In this document: positions 27,408-35,544 of the stretch, in pieces | Layout: every line of letters starts with the position of its first letter | Numbering within the stretch: the first letter of the stretch is position 1 | Origin: Allobogoriella deserti | GTDB taxonomy: Bacteria > Actinomycetota > Actinomycetes > Actinomycetales > Actinomycetaceae | DNA length: 64,000 bases | Assembly (NCBI RefSeq): GCF_042680605.1 | Contig: NZ_JBHUEE010000008.1 | Coordinates: forward strand, 124,001 to 188,000 | Direction: 5' to 3' | Notes under the pieces: generated by a model | Told to the model about the DNA's origin: nothing | The model's input: only the letters and a program-made list of their open reading frames with translations | Database searches by the model: none | Made by a program: the position numbers and the translations under genes

Positions 27408-27413
27408 TACGTT
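27408..27413 (+). promoter_or_regulatory. -10 element of the frameshifted membrane gene (leaderless)
   Basis: TACGTT ends 7 bases before the GTG at 27421. Confidence 0.55.
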
Positions 27414-27420
27414 CGTCGAT

Positions 27421-27785
27421 GTGGACGCGGACCGGTCCGGTGCGCGGCGGCACCGCCAGCCTCCGGCACGCAAGGGGTGGATCGATCTCGTCCTGCTCGC
27501 GGCACTCGCCGCGATCTGCGTTGGGTGGACGGCTTGGCGAGCGGCGCTGTCCCCGATCGCCTCTCGATCAGTTGTGTGCAGTCCGCGCCACGCGACTACA
27601 GCAACGACTGGTTCGTCGCCCCGCTCGTGCTTGCCGCCCCCGTCGTGTTGATCGGCGCCTCGGTCGTCGTCGCCGGATGGCGTCACCGTCGCGGCCGCTG
27701 GAGCTTCTACTGGCCCTTGATCGGCGTGGTGGCGACCTACGCCTTCTACGGCGTCCTGTTCCTGGTCGTGCGAGCACTGACGTGA
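27421..27785 (+). pseudogene. Small membrane protein gene with a one-base frameshift
   Basis: From GTG 27421 the first frame encodes a basic N-terminus and a membrane helix (WIDLVLLAALAAICVGWTAW) and then turns into unlikely sequence. The adjacent frame becomes plausible right after (SISCVQSAPRDYSNDWF, then two helices VLAAPVVLIGASVVVAG and PLIGVVATYAFYGVLFLVV) and ends at 27785. Adding one C to the CCCC run at 27551-27554 joins both into a 121-residue protein with three helices. Either the gene is broken, the assembly has a homopolymer error, or frameshifting occurs. No known family was recognised. Confidence 0.65.
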
Positions 27786-27846
27786 GCCGTCGTGGCCGCC
27801 GCTCGGCTATGGTGCCGGTCAACGCTCCGGGCTCGAGGGGGATCAC

Positions 27847-28221
27847 ATGGGTGCGCGCGCCCCCGTGCTGGTCTCCGCGCTGACAGTTGGTGCCCTGGCG
27901 CTGTCGGGTTGCCAGGGCACGATCGCCATCGGCGCGGTCAGCCGGTGCGACGCCCCGGTCGAAGTCGACGTCGTGCGCTTCGCCGAGGACGCCGACGTCG
28001 ACCCGGAGTGGACCACCATTCACCCGAGCGACCGGTCCGGCGTCCGCGCGGTCGGTGAGCACGCGGACAGCGTGTACGTCATGGTGCGCCGGGCGGGCGA
28101 CCAGACGCAGGAGAACCGGACGATCGCGATCACGAAGCTCGCCGAACCACCGGCGGACGCGGACTACGACAAGGAGATCGAGCTCACCGGCGCGCTGTGC
28201 CCGCCCGCAGCGGAGAGCTGA
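27847..28221 (+). CDS. Small putative lipoprotein
   Basis: A 124-residue protein with signal peptide and lipobox (VSALTVGALALSGC, lipidated Cys at about residue 18). The mature domain has two further cysteines (SRCDAPVEVDVV and TGALCPP) that could form a disulfide. No family was recognised. GAGGGGG at 27833-27839 is a strong ribosome site, and TATGGT (27808-27813) is a possible -10. It belongs to the accessory pdxS-pdxT interval. Confidence 0.75.
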   Translation: MGARAPVLVSALTVGALALSGCQGTIAIGAVSRCDAPVEVDVVRFAEDADVDPEWTTIHPSDRSGVRAVGEHADSVYVMVRRAGDQTQENRTIAITKLAEPPADADYDKEIELTGALCPPAAES

Positions 28222-28248
28222 GCGCGAACGGCGTCCTCCTCGGCACCG

Positions 28249-28254
28249 TAGACT
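28249..28254 (+). promoter_or_regulatory. -10 element of the sORF-Nudix-pdxT unit (leaderless)
   Basis: TAGACT ends 7 bases before the GTG at 28262, which opens the small upstream ORF. Confidence 0.6.
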
Positions 28255-28261
28255 CGCCCGG

Positions 28262-28351
28262 GTGACTTCTGAGGACGCACGCAGCGGCCAGGCAGTCGGC
28301 GCCCCGGTTCGCGCCGCCCGGGAAGGGTCGAGCGCCGAGGGCGGTCGGTGA
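28262..28351 (+). CDS. Small leaderless ORF (29 aa) coupled to the Nudix gene
   Basis: GTG 28262 lies 7 bases after a TAGACT -10 and opens a 29-codon frame starting VTSEDARSGQ and ending AEGGR, with its TGA overlapping the Nudix GTG as GTGA. GAGGG at 28337-28341, inside the small ORF, is well placed for the Nudix start. It may be a translated leader that feeds ribosomes to the Nudix gene, or a small protein. It has no membrane helix and no runs of one amino acid that would suggest attenuation. Confidence 0.5.
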   Translation: MTSEDARSGQAVGAPVRAAREGSSAEGGR

Positions 28352-28890
28352 CCGCCGAGCTGGGCCCGGACTGGGTGCGCGGCCCGGACGGTCTGCCCTA
28401 CCGGCGGGCGGCGCGAGTCATCCTCCTCGATGCCGCGGACCGGGTGCTACTGGTCCGTGGCCACGACGCCGGCGAGACCACGCGCAGCTGGTGGTTCACC
28501 GTCGGCGGCGGCCTCGACGCGGGTGAGAGCCCGCACGACGGCGCGGTGCGGGAGGTCCGCGAGGAGACCGGCCTCGAGGTCCACCCCCGCGATCTCGTCG
28601 GCCCTGTCCTGACCCGGTCGGCCGTCTTCGACTTCGTCCGCGTGACCTGCCGCCAGGACGAGGAGTTCTTCCTCGCCCGGGTCGATTCGGCCCGAGCCGT
28701 CAGCGATGCCGGGTGGACGATGCTCGAGCGAGAGGTCATCGACGAGTTGCGCTGGTGGGAGCTGGACGAACTGGAGGACGCCGTCGCGGCAGGTACGGTC
28801 GTCTATCCGACCACGCTGCCGAGGCTGGTCCGGCGCGTGGCCGGAGGTTGGGACGGCTCCGTCGAGCACCTGGACGAGGTGGACCGGTGA
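28348..28890 (+). CDS. Nudix hydrolase
   Basis: A 180-residue protein with a complete Nudix box (G-x5-E-x7[30 protein letters not shown]). Members hydrolyse nucleoside diphosphates linked to another group; the substrate here cannot be named. The N-terminus [23 protein letters not shown] is the usual first strand. The GTG start overlaps the small ORF stop; its own stop overlaps the pdxT start (GTGA), so the three frames are a coupled chain. Confidence 0.92.
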   Translation: MTAELGPDWVRGPDGLPYRRAARVILLDAADRVLLVRGHDAGETTRSWWFTVGGGLDAGESPHDGAVREVREETGLEVHPRDLVGPVLTRSAVFDFVRVTCRQDEEFFLARVDSARAVSDAGWTMLEREVIDELRWWELDELEDAVAAGTVVYPTTLPRLVRRVAGGWDGSVEHLDEVDR

Positions 28891-29540
28891 CCGCACCGAC
28901 CGTCGGCGTCCTGGCGCTCCAGGGTGATGTGCGCGAGCACCTCGCCTCCCTCACCGCGGCCGGCGCCCGGGCCGTGCCCATCCGGCGCCGCCCCGAGCTC
29001 GAGGCGGTGGACGGTCTGGTGCTGCCCGGCGGCGAGTCGACCACCATGGACAAGTTGCTCACCGCGTTCGAGCTGGCCACCCCGCTGCGCGAGCGCATCG
29101 CCGGTGGCATGCCCACTTTCGGGTCCTGCGCCGGGATGATCCTGCTCGCCGACCGGGTGGTGGACGCGCCGCCGGACCAGCGCACGCTCGGCGGCATCGA
29201 CATGACTGTCCGACGCAACGCCTTCGGCCGTCAGGTGGACTCTTTCGAGCAGGAGATGCGCGCCCCGGCCCTTGCGGACGACCCCGCGCGTGACGAGGCG
29301 ATCCATGCTGTGTTCATCCGGGCGCCGTGGGCCGAGGAGGTCGGCGCGGGCGTCGAGGTGTTGGCCACCACCGTCGGCGGCCGCCACCCGGGTAGAATCG
29401 TTGCCGTTCGTCACGGCGCGCTGCTCGCGACGGCTTTCCATCCCGAGCTCGGCGCAGACGCACGGGTGCACCGGTTCTTCGTCAGGATGATCCGCGAGCA
29501 GACCGGCGCCGAGGCGCGGGACGAGATCGCACGCACGTAA
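28887..29540 (+). CDS. pdxT: Pyridoxal 5'-phosphate synthase, glutaminase subunit
   Basis: A 217-residue class I glutaminase that feeds ammonia to PdxS. Motifs: [27 protein letters not shown], nucleophile cysteine in [10 protein letters not shown], and the His-Glu pair in [18 protein letters not shown]. Slightly longer than many PdxT because of a Gln/Glu-rich loop and a charged C-terminal tail. It is coupled to the Nudix gene by a GTGA overlap and followed 21 bases later by yebC. Confidence 0.96.
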   Translation: MTAPTVGVLALQGDVREHLASLTAAGARAVPIRRRPELEAVDGLVLPGGESTTMDKLLTAFELATPLRERIAGGMPTFGSCAGMILLADRVVDAPPDQRTLGGIDMTVRRNAFGRQVDSFEQEMRAPALADDPARDEAIHAVFIRAPWAEEVGAGVEVLATTVGGRHPGRIVAVRHGALLATAFHPELGADARVHRFFVRMIREQTGAEARDEIART

Positions 29541-29561
29541 CCGACCAGAGAGCAAGCACAC

Positions 29562-30320
29562 ATGTCCGGTCACTCCAAGTGGGCCACCACCAAGCACAAG
29601 AAGGCCGCCATCGACGCCAAGCGCGGCAAGCTCTTCGCGCGGCTGATCAAGAACATCGAGGTGGCGGCACGCACCGGGGGCGGCGACCCGGCCGGCAATC
29701 CGACGCTCGACGACGCCATCCAGAAGGCCAAGAAGGCCTCGGTGCCGGCCAACAACATCGAGCGGGCCGTCAAGCGCGGCTCGGGTGAGGAGGCCGGCGG
29801 CGCCGACTACGAGACGGTGATGTACGAGGGCTACGCCCCGGGCGGCGTCGCCGTCCTCGTCGAGTGCCTCACGGACAACCGGAACCGCGCCGCCTCGGAC
29901 GTGCGGGTGGCGTTCACCCGCAACGGCGGCAGCCTCGCCGATCCGGGGTCGGTCTCCTACCTGTTCAACCGGCGCGGTGTCGTGGTGGTGCCGAAGACGG
30001 ACGGCCTGAGCGAGGACGACGTCCTGGCCGCCGTCCTCGATGCCGGCGCCGAGGAGGTCAGTGACCTCGGGGAGTCCTTCGAGATCCTCTCCGAGGCAAC
30101 CGACGTCACCGAGGTGCGTAAGGCCGTCCAGGAGGCCGGTCTCGACTACGACTCCGCCGAGGCGCAGTTCGTCCCGTCCATGGAGGTCGAGGTCGACGTC
30201 GAGGGCGCCAAGAAGGTCTTCCGGCTGCTCGACGCGCTCGAGGACGCCGACGACGTGCAGAACGTCTACTCGAACGTCAACGCACCCGACGAGGTCATGG
30301 CCGCCGCCACCGAGGACTGA
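29562..30320 (+). CDS. yebC: YebC/PmpR-family protein
   Basis: A 252-residue protein of the TACO1/YebC family, beginning [18 protein letters not shown], with [29 protein letters not shown] and [20 protein letters not shown]. Members have been described as transcription regulators and more recently as factors that help ribosomes through difficult motifs; which applies here is not known. The pdxT-yebC-ruvC order is widely conserved in actinobacteria. The last codons and stop (Thr-Glu-Asp-TGA) fall inside the first unit of a 61-bp tandem repeat. Confidence 0.95.
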   Translation: MSGHSKWATTKHKKAAIDAKRGKLFARLIKNIEVAARTGGGDPAGNPTLDDAIQKAKKASVPANNIERAVKRGSGEEAGGADYETVMYEGYAPGGVAVLVECLTDNRNRAASDVRVAFTRNGGSLADPGSVSYLFNRRGVVVVPKTDGLSEDDVLAAVLDAGAEEVSDLGESFEILSEATDVTEVRKAVQEAGLDYDSAEAQFVPSMEVEVDVEGAKKVFRLLDALEDADDVQNVYSNVNAPDEVMAAATED

Positions 30321-30454
30321 CGAGCGCGAGTGAGGAACGAGCGGAGCGCGAGGAAGTCCGACCACGGGCACCGAGGACTGACGAGCGCGAGCGAGGAACG
30401 AGCGGAGCGCGAGGAAGTCCGACCACGGGCACCGAGGACTGACGAGCGCGAGCG
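30308..30454. repeat. 61-bp tandem repeat over the yebC stop (2.4 copies)
   Basis: Units at 30308-30368 and 30369-30429 differ by one base (30331 T versus C) and a 25-base third copy follows. Each unit contains the yebC end CACCGAGGACTGA and then a purine-rich 36-base core starting at 30319, 30380 and (partial) 30441. The core matches the one in treZ (10681-10818). The repeat fills most of the 187-base yebC-ruvC gap. Confidence 0.97.
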
Positions 30455-30507
30455 ACACTCCGATGCCGCCTCCGGGCGGCCGGTTCCCTCGGTGCGAGAG
30501 TGGGCCT

Positions 30508-31125
30508 GTGCGCATTCTCGGAGTGGACCCCGGACTGACCCGTTGCGGTCTGGGCGTGGTCGACACCGCCGGCGGCCGTCGCGTCGATCTCGTCGAGGTC
30601 GGGGTCGTACGCAGTCCGGCCGACCTCTCACCACACCTGCGGCTGCTGACCATCGCCGAGGCGCTGGAGGACTGGCTGGGCCGGCTCCGGCCGGACGTCG
30701 TCGCCGTCGAGCGCGTCTTCGCCCAGGCGAACGTGCGCAGTGTCACCGGCACCTCCCAGGTGGCTGGAGTGGCAATGCTGGCGGCCGCTCGCGCGCATCT
30801 GCCGCTGGCGCTGCACACCCCGAGTGAGGTCAAGGCCGCCGTCACGGGCGACGGACGCGCGGAGAAGGCGCAGATCCAGGAGATGGTGCGCCGTATCCTC
30901 CGGCTGGAGGCCGCGCCGCGGCCCGCGGATGCGGCCGACGCACTCGCCCTGGCCATCTGCCACGCGTGGCGTGGCGGGGGTGAGGGCAGCGCCGTGCGCG
31001 CCCAGTACGGCGGCGCAGACACGCTGCCGCGCGCGGCGGGACCGGGTCTGACCAGTGCCCAGCGGGCCTGGGCCGAGGCCGAGCGGTCGGCGCGCCGGTC
31101 CGGCGCCGTCGCCCCCAGACGGTAG
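30508..31125 (+). CDS. ruvC: Holliday junction resolvase RuvC
   Basis: A 205-residue endonuclease that nicks Holliday junctions. The four acidic sites are visible in [12 protein letters not shown] (D), [15 protein letters not shown] (E) and the C-terminal [15 protein letters not shown] pair. [27 protein letters not shown] is conserved. The GTG at 30508 is chosen because the fold starts at once; upstream in-frame sequence is repeat-derived. The C-terminal tail is about 35 residues longer than in E. coli. Confidence 0.95.
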   Translation: MRILGVDPGLTRCGLGVVDTAGGRRVDLVEVGVVRSPADLSPHLRLLTIAEALEDWLGRLRPDVVAVERVFAQANVRSVTGTSQVAGVAMLAAARAHLPLALHTPSEVKAAVTGDGRAEKAQIQEMVRRILRLEAAPRPADAADALALAICHAWRGGGEGSAVRAQYGGADTLPRAAGPGLTSAQRAWAEAERSARRSGAVAPRR

Positions 31126-31181
31126 CTTGGGAGGTCGTACACGCGTTCGCCCGCGCGGAGCCCGAGCACGGAAGGATCTCG

Positions 31182-31793
31182 ATGATCGCGTCAGTCACCG
31201 GTGCGGTCGAGGCCGTCGCCCTGGACCACGCCGTGGTCACCGTGGGCGGCGTCGGCATGCTGGTGTACGCCACGCCCACCACACTCGCCGGACTCACGGT
31301 CGGCAGTACGGCACGACTGGCGACGTCCCTCGTCGTTCGCGAGGACAGCCTCACCCTCTACGGGTTCGCCGACGACGACGAACGCACGGTGTTCGAGACG
31401 CTGCAGACGGTCTCCGGCGTGGGTCCGCGCCTGGCGCTGGCCATGCTCGCCGTCCATACCCCGGACGGGCTGCGCCGTGCCGTCGCCGCGGAGGATCTCG
31501 GCGCTCTGCAACGTGTGCCGGGCATCGGGAAGAAGGGGGCTCAGCGCCTCGTCCTCGAGATCGGCGAGAAGCTCGGCCCGGGCGTCGGTGAGGCGCCGGC
31601 CGTCGTCGAGGCGGCAGCTCCGGCACCGCCCTCGGACGTCGTCGACGCCCTGGTGCAGCTCGGCTGGAGCGAGAAGGTCTCTTCCGAGGCCGTCGCGGCC
31701 GTGATGGCCGAAGACGGTGCCCTGGACGGGCAGGACGTCTCCGCGGTGCTGCGCGCCGCCCTGCAGCACCTGGGAGGGACCGCACGTGGCTGA
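31182..31793 (+). CDS. ruvA: Holliday junction branch migration protein RuvA
   Basis: A 203-residue junction-binding subunit. OB-fold: [19 protein letters not shown] and [19 protein letters not shown]. Helix-hairpin-helix motifs: [13 protein letters not shown] and [18 protein letters not shown]-terminal domain of about 50 residues after an Ala/Pro linker contacts RuvB. GAAGGA precedes the ATG. RuvB starts 8 bases before its stop. Confidence 0.96.
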   Translation: MIASVTGAVEAVALDHAVVTVGGVGMLVYATPTTLAGLTVGSTARLATSLVVREDSLTLYGFADDDERTVFETLQTVSGVGPRLALAMLAVHTPDGLRRAVAAEDLGALQRVPGIGKKGAQRLVLEIGEKLGPGVGEAPAVVEAAAPAPPSDVVDALVQLGWSEKVSSEAVAAVMAEDGALDGQDVSAVLRAALQHLGGTARG

Positions 31794-32808
31794 CGCCGAC
31801 CAGGTGATGGACACCGGCGCGGACGACGTCGAACGCGCCGCCGAAGCGGCGCTGCGCCCGCGTCGGTTGGCCGACTTCGTCGGTCAGGAGGTAGTCCGTG
31901 ACCAGTTGTCCCTGGTGCTCGAGGCTGCGCGGGCACGCGGCACCCCGCCGGACCACGTCCTGCTGTCCGGCCCCCCGGGGCTGGGGAAGACCACGCTGGC
32001 CATGATCATCGCGGCCGAGGTCGACGGAGCGCTGCGGCTGACGTCGGGACCCGCCATCCAGCACGCCGGCGATCTGGCGGCGATCCTGTCCTCCCTGCAG
32101 GAGCAGGACGTGTTGTTCATCGACGAGATCCACCGGCTCGCCAGACCGGTGGAGGAGATGCTCTACCTCGCGATGGAGGACTACCGGGTCGACGTCGTGG
32201 TCGGCAAGGGGCCGGGTGCCACATCCATCCCGCTGACCCTGCCGGCGTTCACCGTCGTCGGGGCCACCACCCGGGCCGGCCTGCTCCCGGCGCCGCTCCG
32301 GGACCGATTCGGGTTCACCGGGCATCTGGAGTTCTACAGCGCCACCGAGCTCGAGCACGTGCTCCGTCGCAGCGCCGGCCTGCTCGGCGTCACGTTGCAT
32401 GACGACGCCGCCCACGAGCTGGCCTCCCGCTCGAGGGGGACGCCACGAATCGCCAACCGGTTGCTGCGGCGCGTCCAGGACTTCGCCCAGGTCCGCGGCA
32501 GCGGCGAGCTCGACCTCACAGCGGCGCACGGTGCGCTCGATGTCTTCGAGGTGGACCGGCTCGGACTCGACCGGCTGGACCGCGCCGTGCTCGAGGCTCT
32601 CTGCCGTCGCTTCGGCGGCGGCCCGGTCGGCCTGTCGACCTTGGCCATGACGGTCGGCGAGGAGCCGGAGACGGTGGAGACCGTCGCGGAGCCGTTCCTG
32701 GTCCGGGAGGGGCTCGTGGTACGGACGCCACGGGGCCGGATGGCCACGCAGGCCGCCTACGACCACCTCGGCCTGACGCGCCCCGGGGAGGCGACCCTGT
32801 TCGACTGA
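31786..32808 (+). CDS. ruvB: Holliday junction branch migration ATPase RuvB
   Basis: A 340-residue AAA+ motor. Walker [17 protein letters not shown], Walker [18 protein letters not shown], sensor 1 [12 protein letters not shown], arginine-finger APLRDRFG, and the winged-helix C-terminus ([17 protein letters not shown]). GGGAGG lies about 9 bases before the GTG at 31786; the start inside ruvA gives an 8-bp overlap. Confidence 0.96.
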   Translation: MADADQVMDTGADDVERAAEAALRPRRLADFVGQEVVRDQLSLVLEAARARGTPPDHVLLSGPPGLGKTTLAMIIAAEVDGALRLTSGPAIQHAGDLAAILSSLQEQDVLFIDEIHRLARPVEEMLYLAMEDYRVDVVVGKGPGATSIPLTLPAFTVVGATTRAGLLPAPLRDRFGFTGHLEFYSATELEHVLRRSAGLLGVTLHDDAAHELASRSRGTPRIANRLLRRVQDFAQVRGSGELDLTAAHGALDVFEVDRLGLDRLDRAVLEALCRRFGGGPVGLSTLAMTVGEEPETVETVAEPFLVREGLVVRTPRGRMATQAAYDHLGLTRPGEATLFD

Positions 32809-32845
32809 CCCAGGAGCTCGTTCGTCGCTTCCGCACCCGAACGCC

Positions 32846-32851
32846 TAGACT
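32846..32851 (+). promoter_or_regulatory. -10 element of the yajC-secDF unit
   Basis: TAGACT lies 42 bases before the yajC ATG; GGAG about 10 bases before the ATG is the ribosome site in the resulting leader of about 30 bases. Confidence 0.5.
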
Positions 32852-32887
32852 CTTGGGGTTATCCCCGACACGACGGAGCACCACCCC

Positions 32888-33349
32888 ATGGAAATCTTCA
32901 TCTTCCTCGCGATCATGATCGCGCTCATGCTGTTCGTGACGAACCGCGGGAAGAAGCAGCAGCGGGCGGCGCGGGAGCGGGTCGAGGAGTCTTTGGTGCC
33001 CGGCACCTGGGTCATGACGATCGGCGGGTTCTTCGGCAAGGTCGTCGAGGTCGACGGTGACGTGGTCACCCTGGAGAGCCCCGCCGGTGACGAGACCATC
33101 TGGCTCAAGAGCGCTGTCAAGGAACCCAAGGAGCCCCCGTTCAGCGAGCCCGAGGAGACCGAGGACGGCACGGACGAGACCGACACCACGATCACCGACG
33201 CCGACGCCACCACGATCGGCGACACCGCGGTCAGCGACACGACCGGTGAGTCGACCGTGACGGACACCTCCGACCCGACGACGCGCCCCGGCGGTCCCAC
33301 CGTCGGCGAGGACGGCCGGCTGACCGGCGACGACGACAAGCGCGGCTGA
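32888..33349 (+). CDS. yajC: Preprotein translocase accessory subunit YajC
   Basis: A 153-residue protein with one N-terminal helix (IFIFLAIMIALMLFVTNRG) and the cytoplasmic YajC domain (LVPGTWVMTIGGFFGKVVEVDGD). After about residue 80 the protein becomes an acidic, Thr/Asp/Glu-rich tail about 70 residues long (for example EETEDGTDETDTTITDADAT), much longer than in E. coli. It forms a complex with SecDF and SecYEG. The secD start is 41 bases downstream. Confidence 0.94.
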   Translation: MEIFIFLAIMIALMLFVTNRGKKQQRAARERVEESLVPGTWVMTIGGFFGKVVEVDGDVVTLESPAGDETIWLKSAVKEPKEPPFSEPEETEDGTDETDTTITDADATTIGDTAVSDTTGESTVTDTSDPTTRPGGPTVGEDGRLTGDDDKRG

Positions 33350-33390
33350 CGCGGCGCGCACGGTCGAAGCAGCGGAGGAGAGAAGGACAG

Positions 33391-35544
33391 GTGGCGTCAC
33401 GCCCACAGCGGGACCGTCCCGGACGGACCTTGATCATGCTCGTCGTCGTGGTGGCGGCACTCTTCGGCTCCCTCGTCGTCGGATCCCGGACGACCGACGA
33501 GGCCTCGCTGACGCCGAAGCTGGCGCTCGACCTCGAGGGCGGCACACAGCTCATCCTCACGCCCCGGACCACGGACGGGTCGGAGATCACGGACGAGGAC
33601 ATCGGTCAGGCGATCTCCATCATGCGTCAGCGTGTGGACGCCTCCGGAGTCGCCGAGGCGGAGATCACCAGCCAGGGTTCGAACAACATCGTCGTCGGGC
33701 TCCCAGGGTCTCCGGACGACGAGACCATCGCCCTGGTCGGCCAGTCCGCCAACCTCGCCTTCCGCCCGGTGCTCACCGCCGGCGGTGCCAGCCCGATCGA
33801 CCCGCAGGCCTGGGACGAGCAGCAGGAGCAGCAGCAGGGTCAGGACGGCCAGGGTGAGGACGAGCAGGGGCAGAGCGACCAGGACGGTGAGGGCAGCGAC
33901 CAGTCGGGCGAGCAGGCCCCGCCGAGCCAGGAGGAGATCGAGCGCGCGGCCCGCGAGGCCTCGGACAGCGACGGTGACGGCGAGCTGTCCGACCAGCCGG
34001 CGGCCGAGCCGCAGAACTCCTCGGACATGAACTGGATCACCGAACAGGTCAGCTACGACTACTTCGTCCTGGACTGCGCGGATCCGGCGAACCGCGGCGC
34101 CGGCGAGCAGGACGCGCCGGGACAGCCGATCGTGGCGTGCTCGCAGGACGGTTCTCAGAAGTTCATCCTCGGCCCCACCGCCCTCACCGGGGAACACCTC
34201 ACCTCTGCCAGTTCCGGCCAGGAGGTCAATCAGCAGGGGATGTCCACCGGCCGGTGGGCGGTCAACCTCCAGTTCGACGACACCGGCGCCGACGTGTTCG
34301 GCCGCTTCAGCGAGCGGCTGCTCAACATGCAGCCCCCGCAGAACCAGTTCGCGATCGTCCTGGACGGCCTGGTCATCTCCAACGCGCAGATGAACAGCGC
34401 CATCTACGACGGTCGTGCCCAGATCACCGGTGACAGCTTTACCGCCGAGACCTCCGCCACTCTGGCGAACCAGCTCAACTTCGGCTCGCTGCCGATCGAC
34501 TTCGAGATCCAGTCGCAGGAGCAGATCTCGGCGACCCTGGGCACCGAGCAGCTCAGTCGCGGCATCCTGGCCGGGCTCATCGGCGCGGGGCTCGTGGTGA
34601 TCTACATGCTCTGGCAGTACCGCGGCCTGGGCCTGCTGTCCGTCGCGAGCCTCGTTCTCGCCGGTGTCATCACCTACGGCGCGATCGCGCTCATGTCCTG
34701 GCTGGTGGGCTATCGGCTCTCGCTTCCCGGCGTCGTCGGACTCATCGTGGCTGTCGGCATCACGGCGGACTCGTTCATCGTCTATTTCGAACGTATCCGC
34801 GACGAGGTTCGGGAGGGCCGCACCCTGGCCGCCGCCGTCGACCACGGCTGGCCACGTGCACGCCGGACCATTCTGGCCTCCGACGTCGTCAACTTCACCG
34901 CTGCCGCGGTGCTGTACCTGCTCGCGGTCGGTGGCGTACAGGGCTTCGCCTTCACGCTCGGGCTGGTGACCATCGTCGACCTCGTCGTGGTCCTCGGGTT
35001 CACCCATCCGGTGATGCTGCTGCTGGTACGCACGAGATTCTTCGGGGGCGGACACAAGCTCTCCGGTCTGGAACCGGAAAGTCTCGGCGCGACGTCGGCC
35101 ACGTACCGGGGGCGGGGCCAGTTCCGGCGCTCGCAGCCGGCCCGCCGACCGGCACCCGAACGCGAGCTCGTCGGCGCCCGCAGCGCTGCCACGGCTGGCG
35201 GCGCTGGCGCCGCCGCGCCTGCCGAGGGGATCTCCACGGAGGCCGCGTCGCCGGCGTCCGCCGCATCACCCGACGAGGCGGACAGACCGGCGCGCGAACC
35301 ACTGCCACCGGCGGTCGACGAGGACGGCCGGCGGCTGACCATCGCGGAGCGTCGCGCCCGGCAACGCAAGCGTGCGGCCGAGGCCGCACGGGCGAACGAC
35401 GGCGACTCCGCCGACCGGCCGGCGGGCGAACCGCCGGACGCGGCGCCGGAGACGACAGCCTCCGACACAGCGCCTGGTACGTCTGCGGACGCGGAATCGG
35501 ACAAGCCTTCGGGCGAAGCATCGGACGAGGACGGTGAGCGGTGA
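33391..35544 (+). CDS. secD: Protein translocase subunit SecD
   Basis: A 717-residue RND-type membrane protein that with SecF uses the proton gradient to pull proteins out. Helix 1 is at about 15-33, and D1 LALDLEGGTQLILTPRT follows. A spacer at about residues 140-210, rich in Gln, Gly, Asp and Glu, splits the periplasmic domain. Helices 2-6 run from about residue 390 to 550 with VVGLIVAVGITADSFIVYFERIRDEV. A charged Ala/Pro/Glu-rich cytoplasmic tail of about 165 residues follows. GTG start with AGAAGGA. Confidence 0.95.
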   Translation: MASRPQRDRPGRTLIMLVVVVAALFGSLVVGSRTTDEASLTPKLALDLEGGTQLILTPRTTDGSEITDEDIGQAISIMRQRVDASGVAEAEITSQGSNNIVVGLPGSPDDETIALVGQSANLAFRPVLTAGGASPIDPQAWDEQQEQQQGQDGQGEDEQGQSDQDGEGSDQSGEQAPPSQEEIERAAREASDSDGDGELSDQPAAEPQNSSDMNWITEQVSYDYFVLDCADPANRGAGEQDAPGQPIVACSQDGSQKFILGPTALTGEHLTSASSGQEVNQQGMSTGRWAVNLQFDDTGADVFGRFSERLLNMQPPQNQFAIVLDGLVISNAQMNSAIYDGRAQITGDSFTAETSATLANQLNFGSLPIDFEIQSQEQISATLGTEQLSRGILAGLIGAGLVVIYMLWQYRGLGLLSVASLVLAGVITYGAIALMSWLVGYRLSLPGVVGLIVAVGITADSFIVYFERIRDEVREGRTLAAAVDHGWPRARRTILASDVVNFTAAAVLYLLAVGGVQGFAFTLGLVTIVDLVVVLGFTHPVMLLLVRTRFFGGGHKLSGLEPESLGATSATYRGRGQFRRSQPARRPAPERELVGARSAATAGGAGAAAPAEGISTEAASPASAASPDEADRPAREPLPPAVDEDGRRLTIAERRARQRKRAAEAARANDGDSADRPAGEPPDAAPETTASDTAPGTSADAESDKPSGEASDEDGER

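Noticed and set aside
28803..31169. A 788-codon open frame on the minus strand across pdxT, yebC and ruvC
   Set aside because: It opposes well-recognised genes over its whole length and its translation is low complexity. Long antisense frames are expected at this GC content.
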